27,364 nt of DNA. It comes from Hyphomicrobiaceae bacterium (GTDB lineage: Bacteria; Pseudomonadota; Alphaproteobacteria; Rhizobiales; Hyphomicrobiaceae). Both the position numbers and the translations under genes were made by a program. This document shows, piece by piece, positions 7,665-15,772 of the stretch. The notes under the pieces were generated by a model, which made no database searches, was not told the DNA's origin, and saw only the letters and a program-made list of their open reading frames with translations. Every line of letters starts with the position of its first letter. Position 1 is the stretch's first letter. The stretch is from the NCBI GenBank assembly GCA_021775715.1, contig JAJFHI010000017.1:1-27364 (forward strand), in the 5' to 3' direction.

Positions 7665-9749
7665 ATGGCCCAATCCCAAGATGACCTTTTTGCAGAGATC
7701 CCGTCGATTGAGAGCCAGGCACGTGAGGCTTGTTCTCAAAAGACCCCGTCTGAAGTGAGCCGTCAAAACGTGACAACAAAAGCTGCCAGCAAACGCCGCA
7801 ACACCTCCGATGCCGAAGCCGGCTACACTGCCGCCGACATCGAAGTCCTCGAAGGCCTTGAGCCCGTCCGCCGCCGCCCGGGCATGTACATTGGCGGCAC
7901 CGACGAGAAGTCACTTCACCACCTTTTTGCCGAAGTCATCGATAACTCGATGGACGAAGCTGTTGCCGGTCACGCCACCTGGATTGAAGTGCATCTTGGC
8001 GATGACGGCTACCTTTCGGTGGCTGACAACGGCCGCGGCATTCCCGTCGACCCGCATCCGAAGTTTAAATCGAAATCGGCCCTTGAAGTCATCATGACGA
8101 CGCTGCATTCCGGCGGCAAATTCGATGGCAAGGCCTACAATACGTCTGGCGGTTTGCACGGAGTCGGTGTGTCTGTCGTCAACGCACTCGCTGACGACCT
8201 CGAAGTTGAGGTCGCGCGTGGGCAGCAATTGTTCCGCATGGTGTTCTCACGCGGCATTGCGCAGACCAAGCTTGAAAAACTCGGCTCGATACGCAACCGG
8301 CGTGGCACCAAAGTCCGCTTTCACCCGGACGCGAAAATTTTCGGCAAAGGCGCGTCCTTCAAACCGGCCAAGCTGATCACGATGGCGCGCTCGAAGGCGT
8401 ACCTGTTTGGCGGTGTTGAAATTCGCTGGTCGTGCGACCCGGGCTGCATCAAGGACGGCGACAAGACACCAACCGAGGCGCTTTTCCATTTCCCAGGCGG
8501 GCTCGCTGATTACCTGAACGAGACAATCGACGGCCGCACACGTGTCACCAAAGACATGTTCTCAGGCCGCATCGAAAAACCGAACGGGCATGGCTCGGTT
8601 GAATGGGCAATCTCGTGGATCTCAGACGCCGACGGCTTTTCGCGGTCGTACTGCAACACGATCCCGACATCCGATGGCGGCACGCATGAATCTGGATTGC
8701 GGCAGGCACTGACCCGAGGTCTCAAAGCCTACGGCGATCTGACCAACAACAAAAAGGCCGCTCAGATCACGGCGGAAGACGTTATGAGCACGACGGCGGC
8801 GATGTTGTCCGTGTTTATTCGCGAGCCGGAATTCCAAGGCCAGACCAAAGATAAGCTCTCGACAACGGAAGCGCTGCGCATTGTTGAAACCGCCGTCCGC
8901 GATGCCTTCGACCACTGGCTTGCCGATAACCCGCAGCAAGCCAGCAAGCTTCTCGAATGGACGATCGAGCAGGCTGAGTACCGCATCAAAAAGCGTCGCG
9001 ATCGCGATATCTCGCGCCAGTCCGCGACACGCAAACTACGCCTGCCTGGCAAACTCGCCGACTGCACAACAAGATCCGCGGCCGGTACAGAAATATTTAT
9101 CGTAGAGGGCGATTCCGCTGGTGGCTCCGCCAAGAGTGGGCGCAATCGCGAAACCCAGGCGATCCTGCCGCTGCGTGGAAAAATCCTGAACGTTGCCAAT
9201 GCGACGTCGGCAAAGCTTGCGCAGAATCAATTGCTTTCCGATTTAATCCAGGCCCTTGGTGTCGGCACGGGCAGCCGTTACAAAGACGAAGAACTTAGAT
9301 ACGAGCGCGTCATCATTATGACAGACGCGGATGTCGACGGCGCCCACATTGCAGCTCTGTTGATTACATTCTTTTACCAGGAGATGCCGGAACTGATTGA
9401 GAACGGACATCTCTTTCTCGCCTCTCCGCCACTGTTCCGCCTGGTCCAGGGTTCCAAATCGATGTACGCACGTGATGAAGCCCATCGCGACGAGTTGATT
9501 GCGACTGAATTCAAGAAAAACCAGGAAGTTAAAGTCGCGCGCTTTAAGGGCCTCGGCGAAATGAACTCCAAGGAACTCAAAGAAACAACGATGGCCCCGC
9601 AACAGCGCATGCTGCTGCGAGTCGATCTCGCGGAGGACGACAAGCCCGCCACAACCCACGCTGTCAATGCGTTGATGGGCTCAAAACCAGAAGCCCGCTT
9701 CCGGTTTATTCAAGACCAAGCCGCCTTCGCGACCGACTTGGATATCTAG
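7665..9749 (+). CDS. parE: DNA topoisomerase IV subunit B
   Basis: This is the ATPase subunit of topoisomerase IV, which with ParC decatenates daughter chromosomes. The 694 residues fit alphaproteobacterial ParE; GyrB is usually about 800. GHKL ATPase motifs are present: catalytic Glu90 and Mg-binding Asn94 in HHLFAEVIDNS, ADNGRGIP, and the lid GGLHGVGVSVVNAL. The transducer region follows. The Toprim domain shows IVEGDSAGGSAK, PLRGKILNV and TDADVDGAHI. The start ATG 7665 has a poor ribosome site. Relative to E. coli ParE there is an extra N-terminal stretch of about 50 polar, Ser/Gln/Lys-rich residues that looks disordered. parC is not in the window. A small GC hairpin (7539-7555) lies in the 201-base leader. 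Confidence 0.93.
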   Translation: MAQSQDDLFAEIPSIESQAREACSQKTPSEVSRQNVTTKAASKRRNTSDAEAGYTAADIEVLEGLEPVRRRPGMYIGGTDEKSLHHLFAEVIDNSMDEAVAGHATWIEVHLGDDGYLSVADNGRGIPVDPHPKFKSKSALEVIMTTLHSGGKFDGKAYNTSGGLHGVGVSVVNALADDLEVEVARGQQLFRMVFSRGIAQTKLEKLGSIRNRRGTKVRFHPDAKIFGKGASFKPAKLITMARSKAYLFGGVEIRWSCDPGCIKDGDKTPTEALFHFPGGLADYLNETIDGRTRVTKDMFSGRIEKPNGHGSVEWAISWISDADGFSRSYCNTIPTSDGGTHESGLRQALTRGLKAYGDLTNNKKAAQITAEDVMSTTAAMLSVFIREPEFQGQTKDKLSTTEALRIVETAVRDAFDHWLADNPQQASKLLEWTIEQAEYRIKKRRDRDISRQSATRKLRLPGKLADCTTRSAAGTEIFIVEGDSAGGSAKSGRNRETQAILPLRGKILNVANATSAKLAQNQLLSDLIQALGVGTGSRYKDEELRYERVIIMTDADVDGAHIAALLITFFYQEMPELIENGHLFLASPPLFRLVQGSKSMYARDEAHRDELIATEFKKNQEVKVARFKGLGEMNSKELKETTMAPQQRMLLRVDLAEDDKPATTHAVNALMGSKPEARFRFIQDQAAFATDLDI

Positions 9750-9766
9750 TCAATCCAGTGCCGCGC

Positions 9767-10174
9767 TCACGCGTCGCCCTGATGCTCCGCCGGAGTTATC
9801 CAACCCATAACGCCGCCGGTCGGGTCCTGCAGCATAGCTATGCGACCTATGCTGGGTACATCAAAGGGTTCTCGGAGGATTGTTGCGCCGGCCTTGCCGG
9901 CGATCGCAATGCGCTTGTCGACGTCATCGACAGCTAGATACGACATCCAATGCGGCGGTACACCTTCAGGAACGATGCCTTTCATCTGCATAATACCACC
10001 GGCTGGTTTGCCATCAGCCATTGCAACCCAATAGGTTCCCGGTGCGCTCGGGCCTTGCATCTCCATTGTCTCAAACGTCCATCCGACAACGTCCGTGAAA
10101 AATTTTACGGCTGCCTCGGGGTCGGGAGTTAAAAGCTCGTTCCAGTGAAAATGGCCGTGTTCATGATTAGGCAT
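9767..10174 (-). CDS. VOC (glyoxalase/bleomycin-resistance/dioxygenase) family protein
   Basis: This is a 135-residue single-domain VOC protein. The frame extends further upstream, but ATG 10174 is chosen because GGAG lies seven bases before it and the protein then begins as VOC proteins do (His-Gly-His-Phe-His-Trp-Asn-Glu-Leu). Seen features are the first module DPEAAVKFFTDVVGWTFE, the second module AVDDVDKRIAIAGKAGATIL, and the C-terminal block IGRIAMLQDPTGGVMGW. VOC folds bind a metal with His/Glu ligands and catalyse varied reactions, so the substrate cannot be predicted. It resembles the COG3324-type lactoylglutathione-lyase-related group. It is convergent with parE (17 bases apart). Confidence 0.85.
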   Translation of the reverse strand: MPNHEHGHFHWNELLTPDPEAAVKFFTDVVGWTFETMEMQGPSAPGTYWVAMADGKPAGGIMQMKGIVPEGVPPHWMSYLAVDDVDKRIAIAGKAGATILREPFDVPSIGRIAMLQDPTGGVMGWITPAEHQGDA

Positions 10175-10326
10175 CACACGTCTCCCAAAGAATGAATATT
10201 GCGCGCAAAACGAAATAACGCTCGCCGGGTGCAGTCTAAACCAATTTTCCACCCAGACAAAAACCACCGACTCTGCTGTGATCAGCCGGGCTGGCTTCTC
10301 CGTAGCCTCGGGCAAAAAACTCAGAT

Positions 10327-10353
10327 GTCATCCTCGGATTTAATCCGAGGATC
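10327..10353 (+). repeat. REP-like palindromic repeat, copy 1
   Basis: Begins GTCAT and contains perfect 11-base arms (ATCCTCGGATT / AATCCGAGGAT, 10330-10352) around a single T. The GTCATCCTCGG...CCGAGGATC pattern resembles palindromic intergenic repeats common in alphaproteobacterial genomes. As RNA it would form a strong hairpin in the 3' region of the desaturase transcript. Confidence 0.6.
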
Positions 10354-10472
10354 TATTTCTCAACGCTCGCTAACTAGCAATTGTCCAAAACATTAGGCGC
10401 GAACAGAGCTATGCAACCGCTGTTGCGGGATCAATTTTTGTAAACCACAACACCCCTGAATCGCGGCACGAC

Positions 10473-10500
10473 GGATCTCCGGGCCAAGCCCGACGATGAC
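10473..10500 (-). repeat. REP-like palindromic repeat, copy 2 (inverted)
   Basis: Read on the minus strand it starts GTCATCGTCGGGC and ends GGAGATCC. The core CGGGC-CAA-GCCCG (10480-10492) is flanked by matching ATC/GAT ends. It is the same type of element as copy 1 but in the opposite orientation and with a diverged core, so the pair bounds a 174-base segment with GTCAT ... ATGAC ends. Confidence 0.55.
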
Positions 10501-10537
10501 AACGGTGATTGTTTTCGTTCGTATATCGCAACCCGGC

Positions 10538-11947
10538 TTAGCTATGGTTTTGTCCTGATGCGCGTGACGCCGCGACCTGGCGCGCCAAGCCTGCTTTATC
10601 GTTGACATCCGCATCAGCCAACGTTGCGTCATCGACGTGAACCTCGTCGTCGCCTTTTGGTTCGTAGTCAGGTCCCAGCACATCCACAATCGTGGGATGG
10701 TTATCGGCACGTTGCATTGACCAGCCCTCAACGATCAACCCTTTTTCGGCATACTTCGGATCGGCCAACAAAAACTTATGCAGATCCTTCAGCCGGTAGT
10801 GCGGGACGGAGGCAAACAAATGGTGTGGCAGATGATAATCCATACCCCAAGGGAAGATCGCAAACCGAATGAATGGGTTTTTGACAAGGAAGATGCGCGT
10901 GTTCGTGTAGCGGCCGCGATCCGCATTACCGTGCTGGACCCACTCGCGCAGGATCATGAACAGCGGGAACGACGTGAACAGAGGCAAGATCCAGAGAAGT
11001 CCATAAAATCCGAAAGCCGGTGCGCCAGTCGCAACGTTGGCCAACGTCAGCCCGAGATAAACAATTCCAACATAGGTGACACGGTTGATGGCCGTTGTGC
11101 GGTGGGAAATTACTGGATCGATTTTGCTTTTGGGAAACGCGGCATCATCAATCGTCCAGAGATAGCCTGCGACAACTATCCAACCAACAACAAGAGAAAC
11201 CACAGCCAGAACCGGCATCGCCGTTTCGACAAATGCAACAGCGACAAATGGAGCGGCGATGGCATAGAGCACAGCGGACCGAATGGTCCACGGTGAACCC
11301 GGCTTGCTCTTGTCAGCATATGGGTTTGTGTCAACGCCGATGGCTGAATAACGCACGCGGGCGGCGATGTAGCTGATCAGGTGTGGCGGCCAAAGCGTCT
11401 TTACGATCGCGATTAGAAGGTCGATGTGTGCGATCGGGAAATCCAGCCAATGACCGCTGTCTTTCGCCTGATCAAAGTTTGGATCGCGCACGGGATCATT
11501 GACGAACTGATGGTGCGCCAAGTGATGCAGACGAAAGGCGTAAGTGGACGTGTAGATCGGGAACGCCGCCAGCCAGTCTGAGGCGAGTTCGTTAAAACGG
11601 CGGTTTTCGAACAGAATGTAGTGTGTGCCTTCGTGGATCACGCCACCAAACTGATGCTGACACGCGCCGATGACAATAACGGAAACCGCCGTTAACGGCA
11701 CATTCCACCACCATGAGAAGCCGGCCGCCGGAATGGCATAATAGGCGCAGATCGTGCCGGCGATGGTCGCGATCATTATCGCGTAGACCTGCGCCAGATA
11801 AATCAGATTGGTGTGATTGTCGCGAGCCTTCAGGCCCTCAAGCTCAGCGGCACGTGCACGCTTTGCCTGGCTGGCCGCATCGTTGTTCGTGATGTTCGCG
11901 CCGAGGCCGTTACCAGCTCGCTCCATTGAAACGCTTTCGACTGCCAT
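10538..11947 (-). CDS. Membrane fatty acid desaturase-family protein
   Basis: The protein is 469 residues, from the only suitable start (ATG 11947; an in-frame stop lies shortly upstream). It is an integral membrane di-iron enzyme of the fatty acid desaturase/hydroxylase superfamily. The three histidine boxes are visible: HEGTH (105-109), HHLAHH (141-146) and HLPHH (372-376). Hydrophobic segments lie at about 48-72, 82-100, 225-265 and 295-332. The acidic C-terminal tail (about 420-469) looks disordered. Substrate (acyl lipid, sphingolipid or carotenoid) and position of oxidation cannot be told from sequence. It is transcribed divergently from the DEAD-box helicase across a 540-base spacer. 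The ribosome site is weak (AAAAG). Confidence 0.85.
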   Translation of the reverse strand: MAVESVSMERAGNGLGANITNNDAASQAKRARAAELEGLKARDNHTNLIYLAQVYAIMIATIAGTICAYYAIPAAGFSWWWNVPLTAVSVIVIGACQHQFGGVIHEGTHYILFENRRFNELASDWLAAFPIYTSTYAFRLHHLAHHQFVNDPVRDPNFDQAKDSGHWLDFPIAHIDLLIAIVKTLWPPHLISYIAARVRYSAIGVDTNPYADKSKPGSPWTIRSAVLYAIAAPFVAVAFVETAMPVLAVVSLVVGWIVVAGYLWTIDDAAFPKSKIDPVISHRTTAINRVTYVGIVYLGLTLANVATGAPAFGFYGLLWILPLFTSFPLFMILREWVQHGNADRGRYTNTRIFLVKNPFIRFAIFPWGMDYHLPHHLFASVPHYRLKDLHKFLLADPKYAEKGLIVEGWSMQRADNHPTIVDVLGPDYEPKGDDEVHVDDATLADADVNDKAGLARQVAASRASGQNHS

Positions 11948-12487
11948 ATTCTTTTCTAGCGGTCACCCGCCATCCTTTAAATTTTCTGCTCGTCGCGTAA
12001 CAGTATCGTGGCCTATATAACGCCTTGCTGGTTACGCTCGTTTCCAACTCTCGGCTCAAAACTACGTGACCATATTAATTCTTGCGTTGATCTTGCTTAA
12101 AAACGGGTTTTTTGCATAACGCGTTAGCCCTTTTAAGCCACACAATTCGACAAATTCAACGCGACCGACAGCATCCGTCCGACAACGACACGTAATAAAA
12201 ACATTCCGGCCGCATCATAATTGCGAATACTCAGTCAGGCCGAAATACCACCCTGCGGCAATATAAAACCCTAACAAACACGAGAAAAACCCGCTTTTTC
12301 TTGCCTTTCACGGCAGTCTATGTCAGCAAACGGCACAGATCGGGCGCAGGGGCTTACAGCGTTCATACATTAGTCCCTTTTCGAAAATCCGTATTTTTTG
12401 CCGTTTTTTATTTGGCAGAGCTTCGTCCCCTGCGCTCCCGAACCTGCCACGCACGGAAAGCGGGCCGGTAAGCGAACGCTATGGAGA
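11948..12487. other. Long AT-rich divergent spacer (desaturase / DEAD-box helicase)
   Basis: The 540 bases hold no convincing gene and are visibly more AT-rich than the flanking genes, especially 12060-12310. They must hold both promoters and probably a long 5' leader for the helicase. Visible structure: AAAAAC-GG-GTTTTT near 12100 and AGAAAAA-CCCGC-TTTTTCT at 12283-12301 (perfect seven-base arms, AT-only). A TATATA lies near 12013 for the desaturase side. No recognised riboswitch. Confidence 0.5.
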
Positions 12488-14302
12488 ATGGAACGATTGG
12501 AACCTAAGACCTTTGCTGGGCTAGATCTCAGCGCGAAGGTGCTCGCCGCCATTGAGGACGCGGGCTATTCGACCCCAACGCCGATACAAGAAGCCGCCAT
12601 CCCGATTGCCGTAAGTGGACGTGATATTCTCGGGATCGCGCAGACCGGCACAGGGAAAACGGCAGGCTTCGTGTTGCCGATGATAACACGCCTTGAAAAA
12701 GGTCGCGCCCGGGCGCGCATGCCACGATCGCTGATCCTGGCACCGACGCGCGAGCTGGCGGCACAGGTGGCGCAAAGCTTTGAGAAGTACGGCGTCAATC
12801 ACAAGCTGAACCTCGCCCTACTGATCGGTGGTGTGTCTTTCGACGAGCAATTTAAAAAGCTCGATCGTGGCGTAGATGTGCTGATCGCGACGCCCGGCCG
12901 GTTGTTGGACCATATCCAACGCGGCAAGCTTATGCTGATGGGCGTCGAAATTCTCGTCATCGACGAGGCCGACCGCATGCTGGACATGGGCTTCATTCCC
13001 GACATCGAGAAAATCTGCAAGCTGCTGCCACCACGGCGCCAGACATTGTTCTTCTCGGCGACCATGCCCAAGGAGATCACACGTCTGGCTGACACCTTCT
13101 TGAATAACCCGGAACGTGTGGAAGTTGCCCCACCGGCAACAACAGTTAAGACAATTACGCAGACCTTCCGGTTCTGTCCGGATGGCGATGACTGGGCCAA
13201 GCGCGAAACACTGCGCGAGCTTATTCAGACTGCCGGAGACAAAGTCTCCAACGCCATCGTTTTTGCCAACCGCAAACGCGACGTCGCAATCCTTTTGAAG
13301 TCGCTGTTAAAGCATGGCTTCAATGCGGGTGCGCTGCATGGCGATATGGATCAGAACGCGCGCATGGAAACTCTGGCCAAATTCCGCGAAGGCGAGATCA
13401 CTATTCTTGCCGCCAGTGACGTGGCCGCTCGCGGTCTCGACATTCCCGATGTCAGCCACGTCTTCAACTACGACATGCCCTGGCAGTCTGACGACTATGT
13501 CCATCGGATCGGCCGTACAGGCCGCGCTGGACGCCTTGGCAGCACAGCCGCACTCGTCACCGTCGACGATCTCAAGATCGTAAAAGAGATCGAACAGATG
13601 AACGGTGAGACGCTGGTTTGGGACGGCGACCCACCAACAGAAGAAGATTACGCTGGTGCTGGCCGTAAACGCGGGCGTGGCGGACGCGGTGGCAGCACAT
13701 CAACAAGCCGCGGTGGCCGATCGTCTTCATCAGAACGCTCCTCCGAAGGCCGCAGTCGTGGCGGAAGTCGTCGCGGCAGTGGTCGTCGTTCGGCGGAAGA
13801 AAAAGACACCGCAACTGTCGAAACCAGCGACAGCCCCGAGACGCTAAAGGTCGTCATGGCAGATCCGGCCAAGGCACCGCAACCCGACATCGCACCAGTT
13901 GCCGAGGCCGTTATTGCGCCTGTCGCTGATGCACAGACTTCGGCACCGGCTGTTGATGGCGATACAGCCGATGGCGACAAGCCGCGCCGTCCACGTCGCT
14001 CACGTGGTGGACGCCGTCACAACAAGCGCAACAAAGAAGATGGCAACACCGCTGAGGCAGCAACAACAGCAGGTGACGCTGACGCTCCCAAACGCGAGTC
14101 AAGAGAACCGCGTCGTCGCGCTGAACCTTCAGACAAGCCGCGTGAACAAAAGCAGCAGGCAAGCCGCAGCAGCAGCACCGCTAAGCCTAAGTCAGGCAAT
14201 CGCGGTGGCGGTGGCGGGCGCCAAGGTGTTGGTTTTGAGGATAACATCCCGGCCTTCCTGCGTCGTCCGGTCCGGCGACCCAAGGCGACCGCAAGCGAGT
14301 AA
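12488..14302 (+). CDS. DEAD-box RNA helicase, RhlE-like, with long Arg/Gly-rich tail
   Basis: This is an ATP-dependent RNA-unwinding enzyme, acting in ribosome assembly or RNA decay in this family. From ATG 12488 it has 604 residues. All core motifs are present: Q motif (about 7-34), AQTGTGKT (51-58), PTRELA (86-91), TPGR (135-138), DEAD (159-162), SAT (190-192), then ARGLDIP and HRIGRTGRAG in the second RecA domain. From about residue 385 a low-complexity tail begins with RGRGGRGG and Ser/Arg-rich stretches. It continues through an Ala/Pro/Asp-rich part with a second basic patch (about 497-520) and ends in a short conserved-looking block (DNIPAFLRRP). The start is uncertain: GGAG is only one base before the ATG, while the in-frame TTG at 12497 has better spacing. 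An upstream TTG (12398) is open but unlikely. The gene ends at a strong terminator. Confidence 0.92.
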   Translation: MERLEPKTFAGLDLSAKVLAAIEDAGYSTPTPIQEAAIPIAVSGRDILGIAQTGTGKTAGFVLPMITRLEKGRARARMPRSLILAPTRELAAQVAQSFEKYGVNHKLNLALLIGGVSFDEQFKKLDRGVDVLIATPGRLLDHIQRGKLMLMGVEILVIDEADRMLDMGFIPDIEKICKLLPPRRQTLFFSATMPKEITRLADTFLNNPERVEVAPPATTVKTITQTFRFCPDGDDWAKRETLRELIQTAGDKVSNAIVFANRKRDVAILLKSLLKHGFNAGALHGDMDQNARMETLAKFREGEITILAASDVAARGLDIPDVSHVFNYDMPWQSDDYVHRIGRTGRAGRLGSTAALVTVDDLKIVKEIEQMNGETLVWDGDPPTEEDYAGAGRKRGRGGRGGSTSTSRGGRSSSSERSSEGRSRGGSRRGSGRRSAEEKDTATVETSDSPETLKVVMADPAKAPQPDIAPVAEAVIAPVADAQTSAPAVDGDTADGDKPRRPRRSRGGRRHNKRNKEDGNTAEAATTAGDADAPKRESREPRRRAEPSDKPREQKQQASRSSSTAKPKSGNRGGGGGRQGVGFEDNIPAFLRRPVRRPKATASE

Positions 14303-14304
14303 AC

Positions 14305-14340
14305 AAAAGGCCGGAGTGTTAGATCGCTTCGGCCTTTTTT
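14305..14340. terminator. Bidirectional rho-independent terminator
   Basis: AAAAGGCCGGAG pairs with CTTCGGCCTTTT (one G-U) around a 12-base loop and is followed by a T run. The complementary strand also ends in TTTT, so it can stop both the helicase transcript and the convergent suf-DUF924-tfoX transcript. It starts two bases after the helicase stop codon and overlaps the stop codon of the TfoX-N gene. Confidence 0.88.
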
Positions 14341-14728
14341 ATTTGGGTTTGATCTTTGCTGTGCGCGGCTTAGATTTCTTCTTTGCCGGTTTCTTTTTCA
14401 TTGCACCGCGCCGTGCTGCAGCGAGCGCCGCAGTTGCCCACTCTGTCATCTCGTCCGGATCATCAAAAACACGCTCCGGCACCTGCCAATAGGACATCTT
14501 AATTGGCCTTGCCTTGCCATCGTAGGTGAACGGCTCCAACCCCTCGTCGACATAGTCCTGCTCGTTTTGCCCGTCGGCTTTGAAATAGAGCACGTCATTG
14601 GCAACGAGCCCGAACATCACACCGTCAGCATAAACACCTGCACCGCCGAACATCCGCTTTATCGTCACGGGCCCGACGACCGCGAGACAGTCCTTCAAGT
14701 AGTCGGTGAATGACGCACTTGCCGCCAT
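14339..14728 (-). CDS. TfoX/Sxy N-terminal domain protein
   Basis: The protein has 129 residues. The TfoX-N domain (about 5-100) shows RMFGGAGVYADGVMFGLV followed by LYFKAD and the YW motif (Ser-Tyr-Trp-Gln-Val-Pro), all typical of this small family. It lacks the C-terminal domain of E. coli Sxy/TfoX and instead ends in a Lys-rich tail (from about 109), suggesting nucleic acid contact. Competence regulation is known only for the gammaproteobacterial members; the role of alphaproteobacterial stand-alone TfoX-N proteins is not established. ATG 14728 has GAGGGG seven bases upstream. It lies 18 bases after the DUF924 gene and is the likely last gene of the suf transcript, stopping inside the shared terminator. 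Confidence 0.87.
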   Translation of the reverse strand: MAASASFTDYLKDCLAVVGPVTIKRMFGGAGVYADGVMFGLVANDVLYFKADGQNEQDYVDEGLEPFTYDGKARPIKMSYWQVPERVFDDPDEMTEWATAALAAARRGAMKKKPAKKKSKPRTAKIKPK

Positions 14729-14746
14729 TGCGCAGCCCCTCTTTAT

Positions 14747-15307
14747 TTAGAACCCACTGCCCGGCTCTGCGAGATAGGCTAATTCTTCGGGTGTCGATGC
14801 CCGCTCCAGGATCGCATTGCGATGTGGGAAACGGCCGAAGCGATCAATCACTTGCCGGTGCGCTTCTGCGTATGCCGTGTATTGCCCTTCGTCGAGCCCC
14901 GAAATTAACGCCACGGCGCGAGCTTGGTCTACGGCGTCTTCGCTATGCTCAAACGGAAGATACAAGAACAGTTTCTCGTCTACACTTAAGACCGCGTCGA
15001 GACGGGCAGAGACTGCCTTCACCGTAATGTCCAGGGCGAGGGCATCGTATGCGAATGACTTCGCTGTGCCACGGAAGAGATTGCGCGGAAATTGATCGAG
15101 CGCGATGACTGCCGCAAGTGCGAGGTGACTGCCAACCAATAGGTCCTCGGTAGGCATGGCCGCGACTTCCTCAGGCAGATCACTGAAGCGTTGTGTGATG
15201 GCCTCGTCGACGGCGCTATTTTTCATGAACCAGTCTTGCGGAGTCAGCTCCTCGAACCAGAACGACAGAACCTGTGTCACCCATCGCGGCTGGTCGGAGC
15301 GCTGCAT
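14747..15307 (-). CDS. DUF924 family protein
   Basis: The 186-residue soluble, alpha-helical protein is of unknown function. Family signatures are VLSFWFEE near the N-terminus, DQFPRNLFRGTAKSFAYD (about 71-88), FLYLPFEHSED (about 113-123), FGRFPHRNAIL (about 156-166) and the C-terminal GSGF. TPR-like helical repeats are known for the family; no catalytic residues are defined. The start ATG lies five bases after the sufA stop and has no strong ribosome site of its own, which suggests translational coupling to sufA. This makes it a candidate passenger or accessory gene of the suf operon. Confidence 0.88.
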   Translation of the reverse strand: MQRSDQPRWVTQVLSFWFEELTPQDWFMKNSAVDEAITQRFSDLPEEVAAMPTEDLLVGSHLALAAVIALDQFPRNLFRGTAKSFAYDALALDITVKAVSARLDAVLSVDEKLFLYLPFEHSEDAVDQARAVALISGLDEGQYTAYAEAHRQVIDRFGRFPHRNAILERASTPEELAYLAEPGSGF

Positions 15308-15312
15308 GCCGG

Positions 15313-15705
15313 TCAGCTCTTATAAGCTGTGAGCTTCTCTTCTGTCGCCGGTGCCAGCTCAACGCTTTCACCACAACCGCACGCGCTCTGCTGGTTCGGA
15401 TTGTTGAACTGGAATCCAGACGACAGCGTATCGACCTTGTAGTCCATCTCCGTGCCAAGCAGGTACATGATGGCCATCGGCTCGATCAACAGTGTAGCGC
15501 CCTTGTCTTCGACAACTTCGCAGATCGGGTCCGGCTTGTTGGCCCAGTCCATGGTGTATTCCATGCCCGCACAGCCGCCCTTCTTGATGCCGAGCTTCAG
15601 ACCGACGACACCTGGGCGCGACGCCATCATATTGGCCACGCGTTCAGCCGCTGCATCCGTCAATGTCATGACGGGAGGGCGTTCTCTCACTGCTGCTGTC
15701 GTCAT
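15313..15705 (-). CDS. sufA: A-type iron-sulfur carrier SufA
   Basis: The 130-residue HesB/IscA-family carrier takes clusters from the SufBCD scaffold to client apoproteins. The three conserved cysteines are present: Cys45 (GGCAGM), Cys109 and Cys111 (ACGCGES). There is an extra Cys62. The first ~12 residues are a non-conserved extension. It is encoded after sufT (67-base gap, containing the small inverted repeat CCCTA-TAT-TAGGG) and ahead of the DUF924 gene. IscA, SufA and ErpA cannot be separated by sequence alone, but the operon position argues for SufA. Confidence 0.93.
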   Translation of the reverse strand: MTTAAVRERPPVMTLTDAAAERVANMMASRPGVVGLKLGIKKGGCAGMEYTMDWANKPDPICEVVEDKGATLLIEPMAIMYLLGTEMDYKVDTLSSGFQFNNPNQQSACGCGESVELAPATEEKLTAYKS

Positions 15706-15772
15706 TGGACTGTAGGTCCTTCTGGCCTGTGTCTTAAAGATAGTACCCTAATATAGGGAATGTTACGGCCGA

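Larger units (their letters stand above)
10175..10537. other. Intergenic spacer between VOC gene and desaturase gene
   Basis: No credible gene lies here. The left part should hold the promoter of the VOC gene (ribosome site GGAG just upstream of 10174). The right part holds two REP-like palindromes annotated separately. No T-tract terminator was found after the desaturase. Confidence 0.6.

Noticed and set aside
10175..10315. 47-residue N-terminal extension of the VOC protein
   Set aside because: The downstream ATG 10174 has a good ribosome site and matches the family N-terminus.
10327..10500. CRISPR-like repeats
   Set aside because: Only two diverged, inverted palindromes; no direct repeat array with regular spacers and no cas genes.
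12283..12301. Stem-loop as a terminator
   Set aside because: The arms are A/T only, and no gene ends nearby in a direction that needs a terminator there.
12398..12487. 30-residue N-terminal extension of the helicase from a TTG codon
   Set aside because: The extension has no helicase similarity, contains Cys/Trp-rich junk-like sequence, and the conserved Q motif begins only after ATG 12488.
13899..14492. 197-codon plus-strand frame across the helicase end
   Set aside because: It overlaps the helicase tail in another frame and runs through the terminator and into the antisense of the TfoX-N gene.
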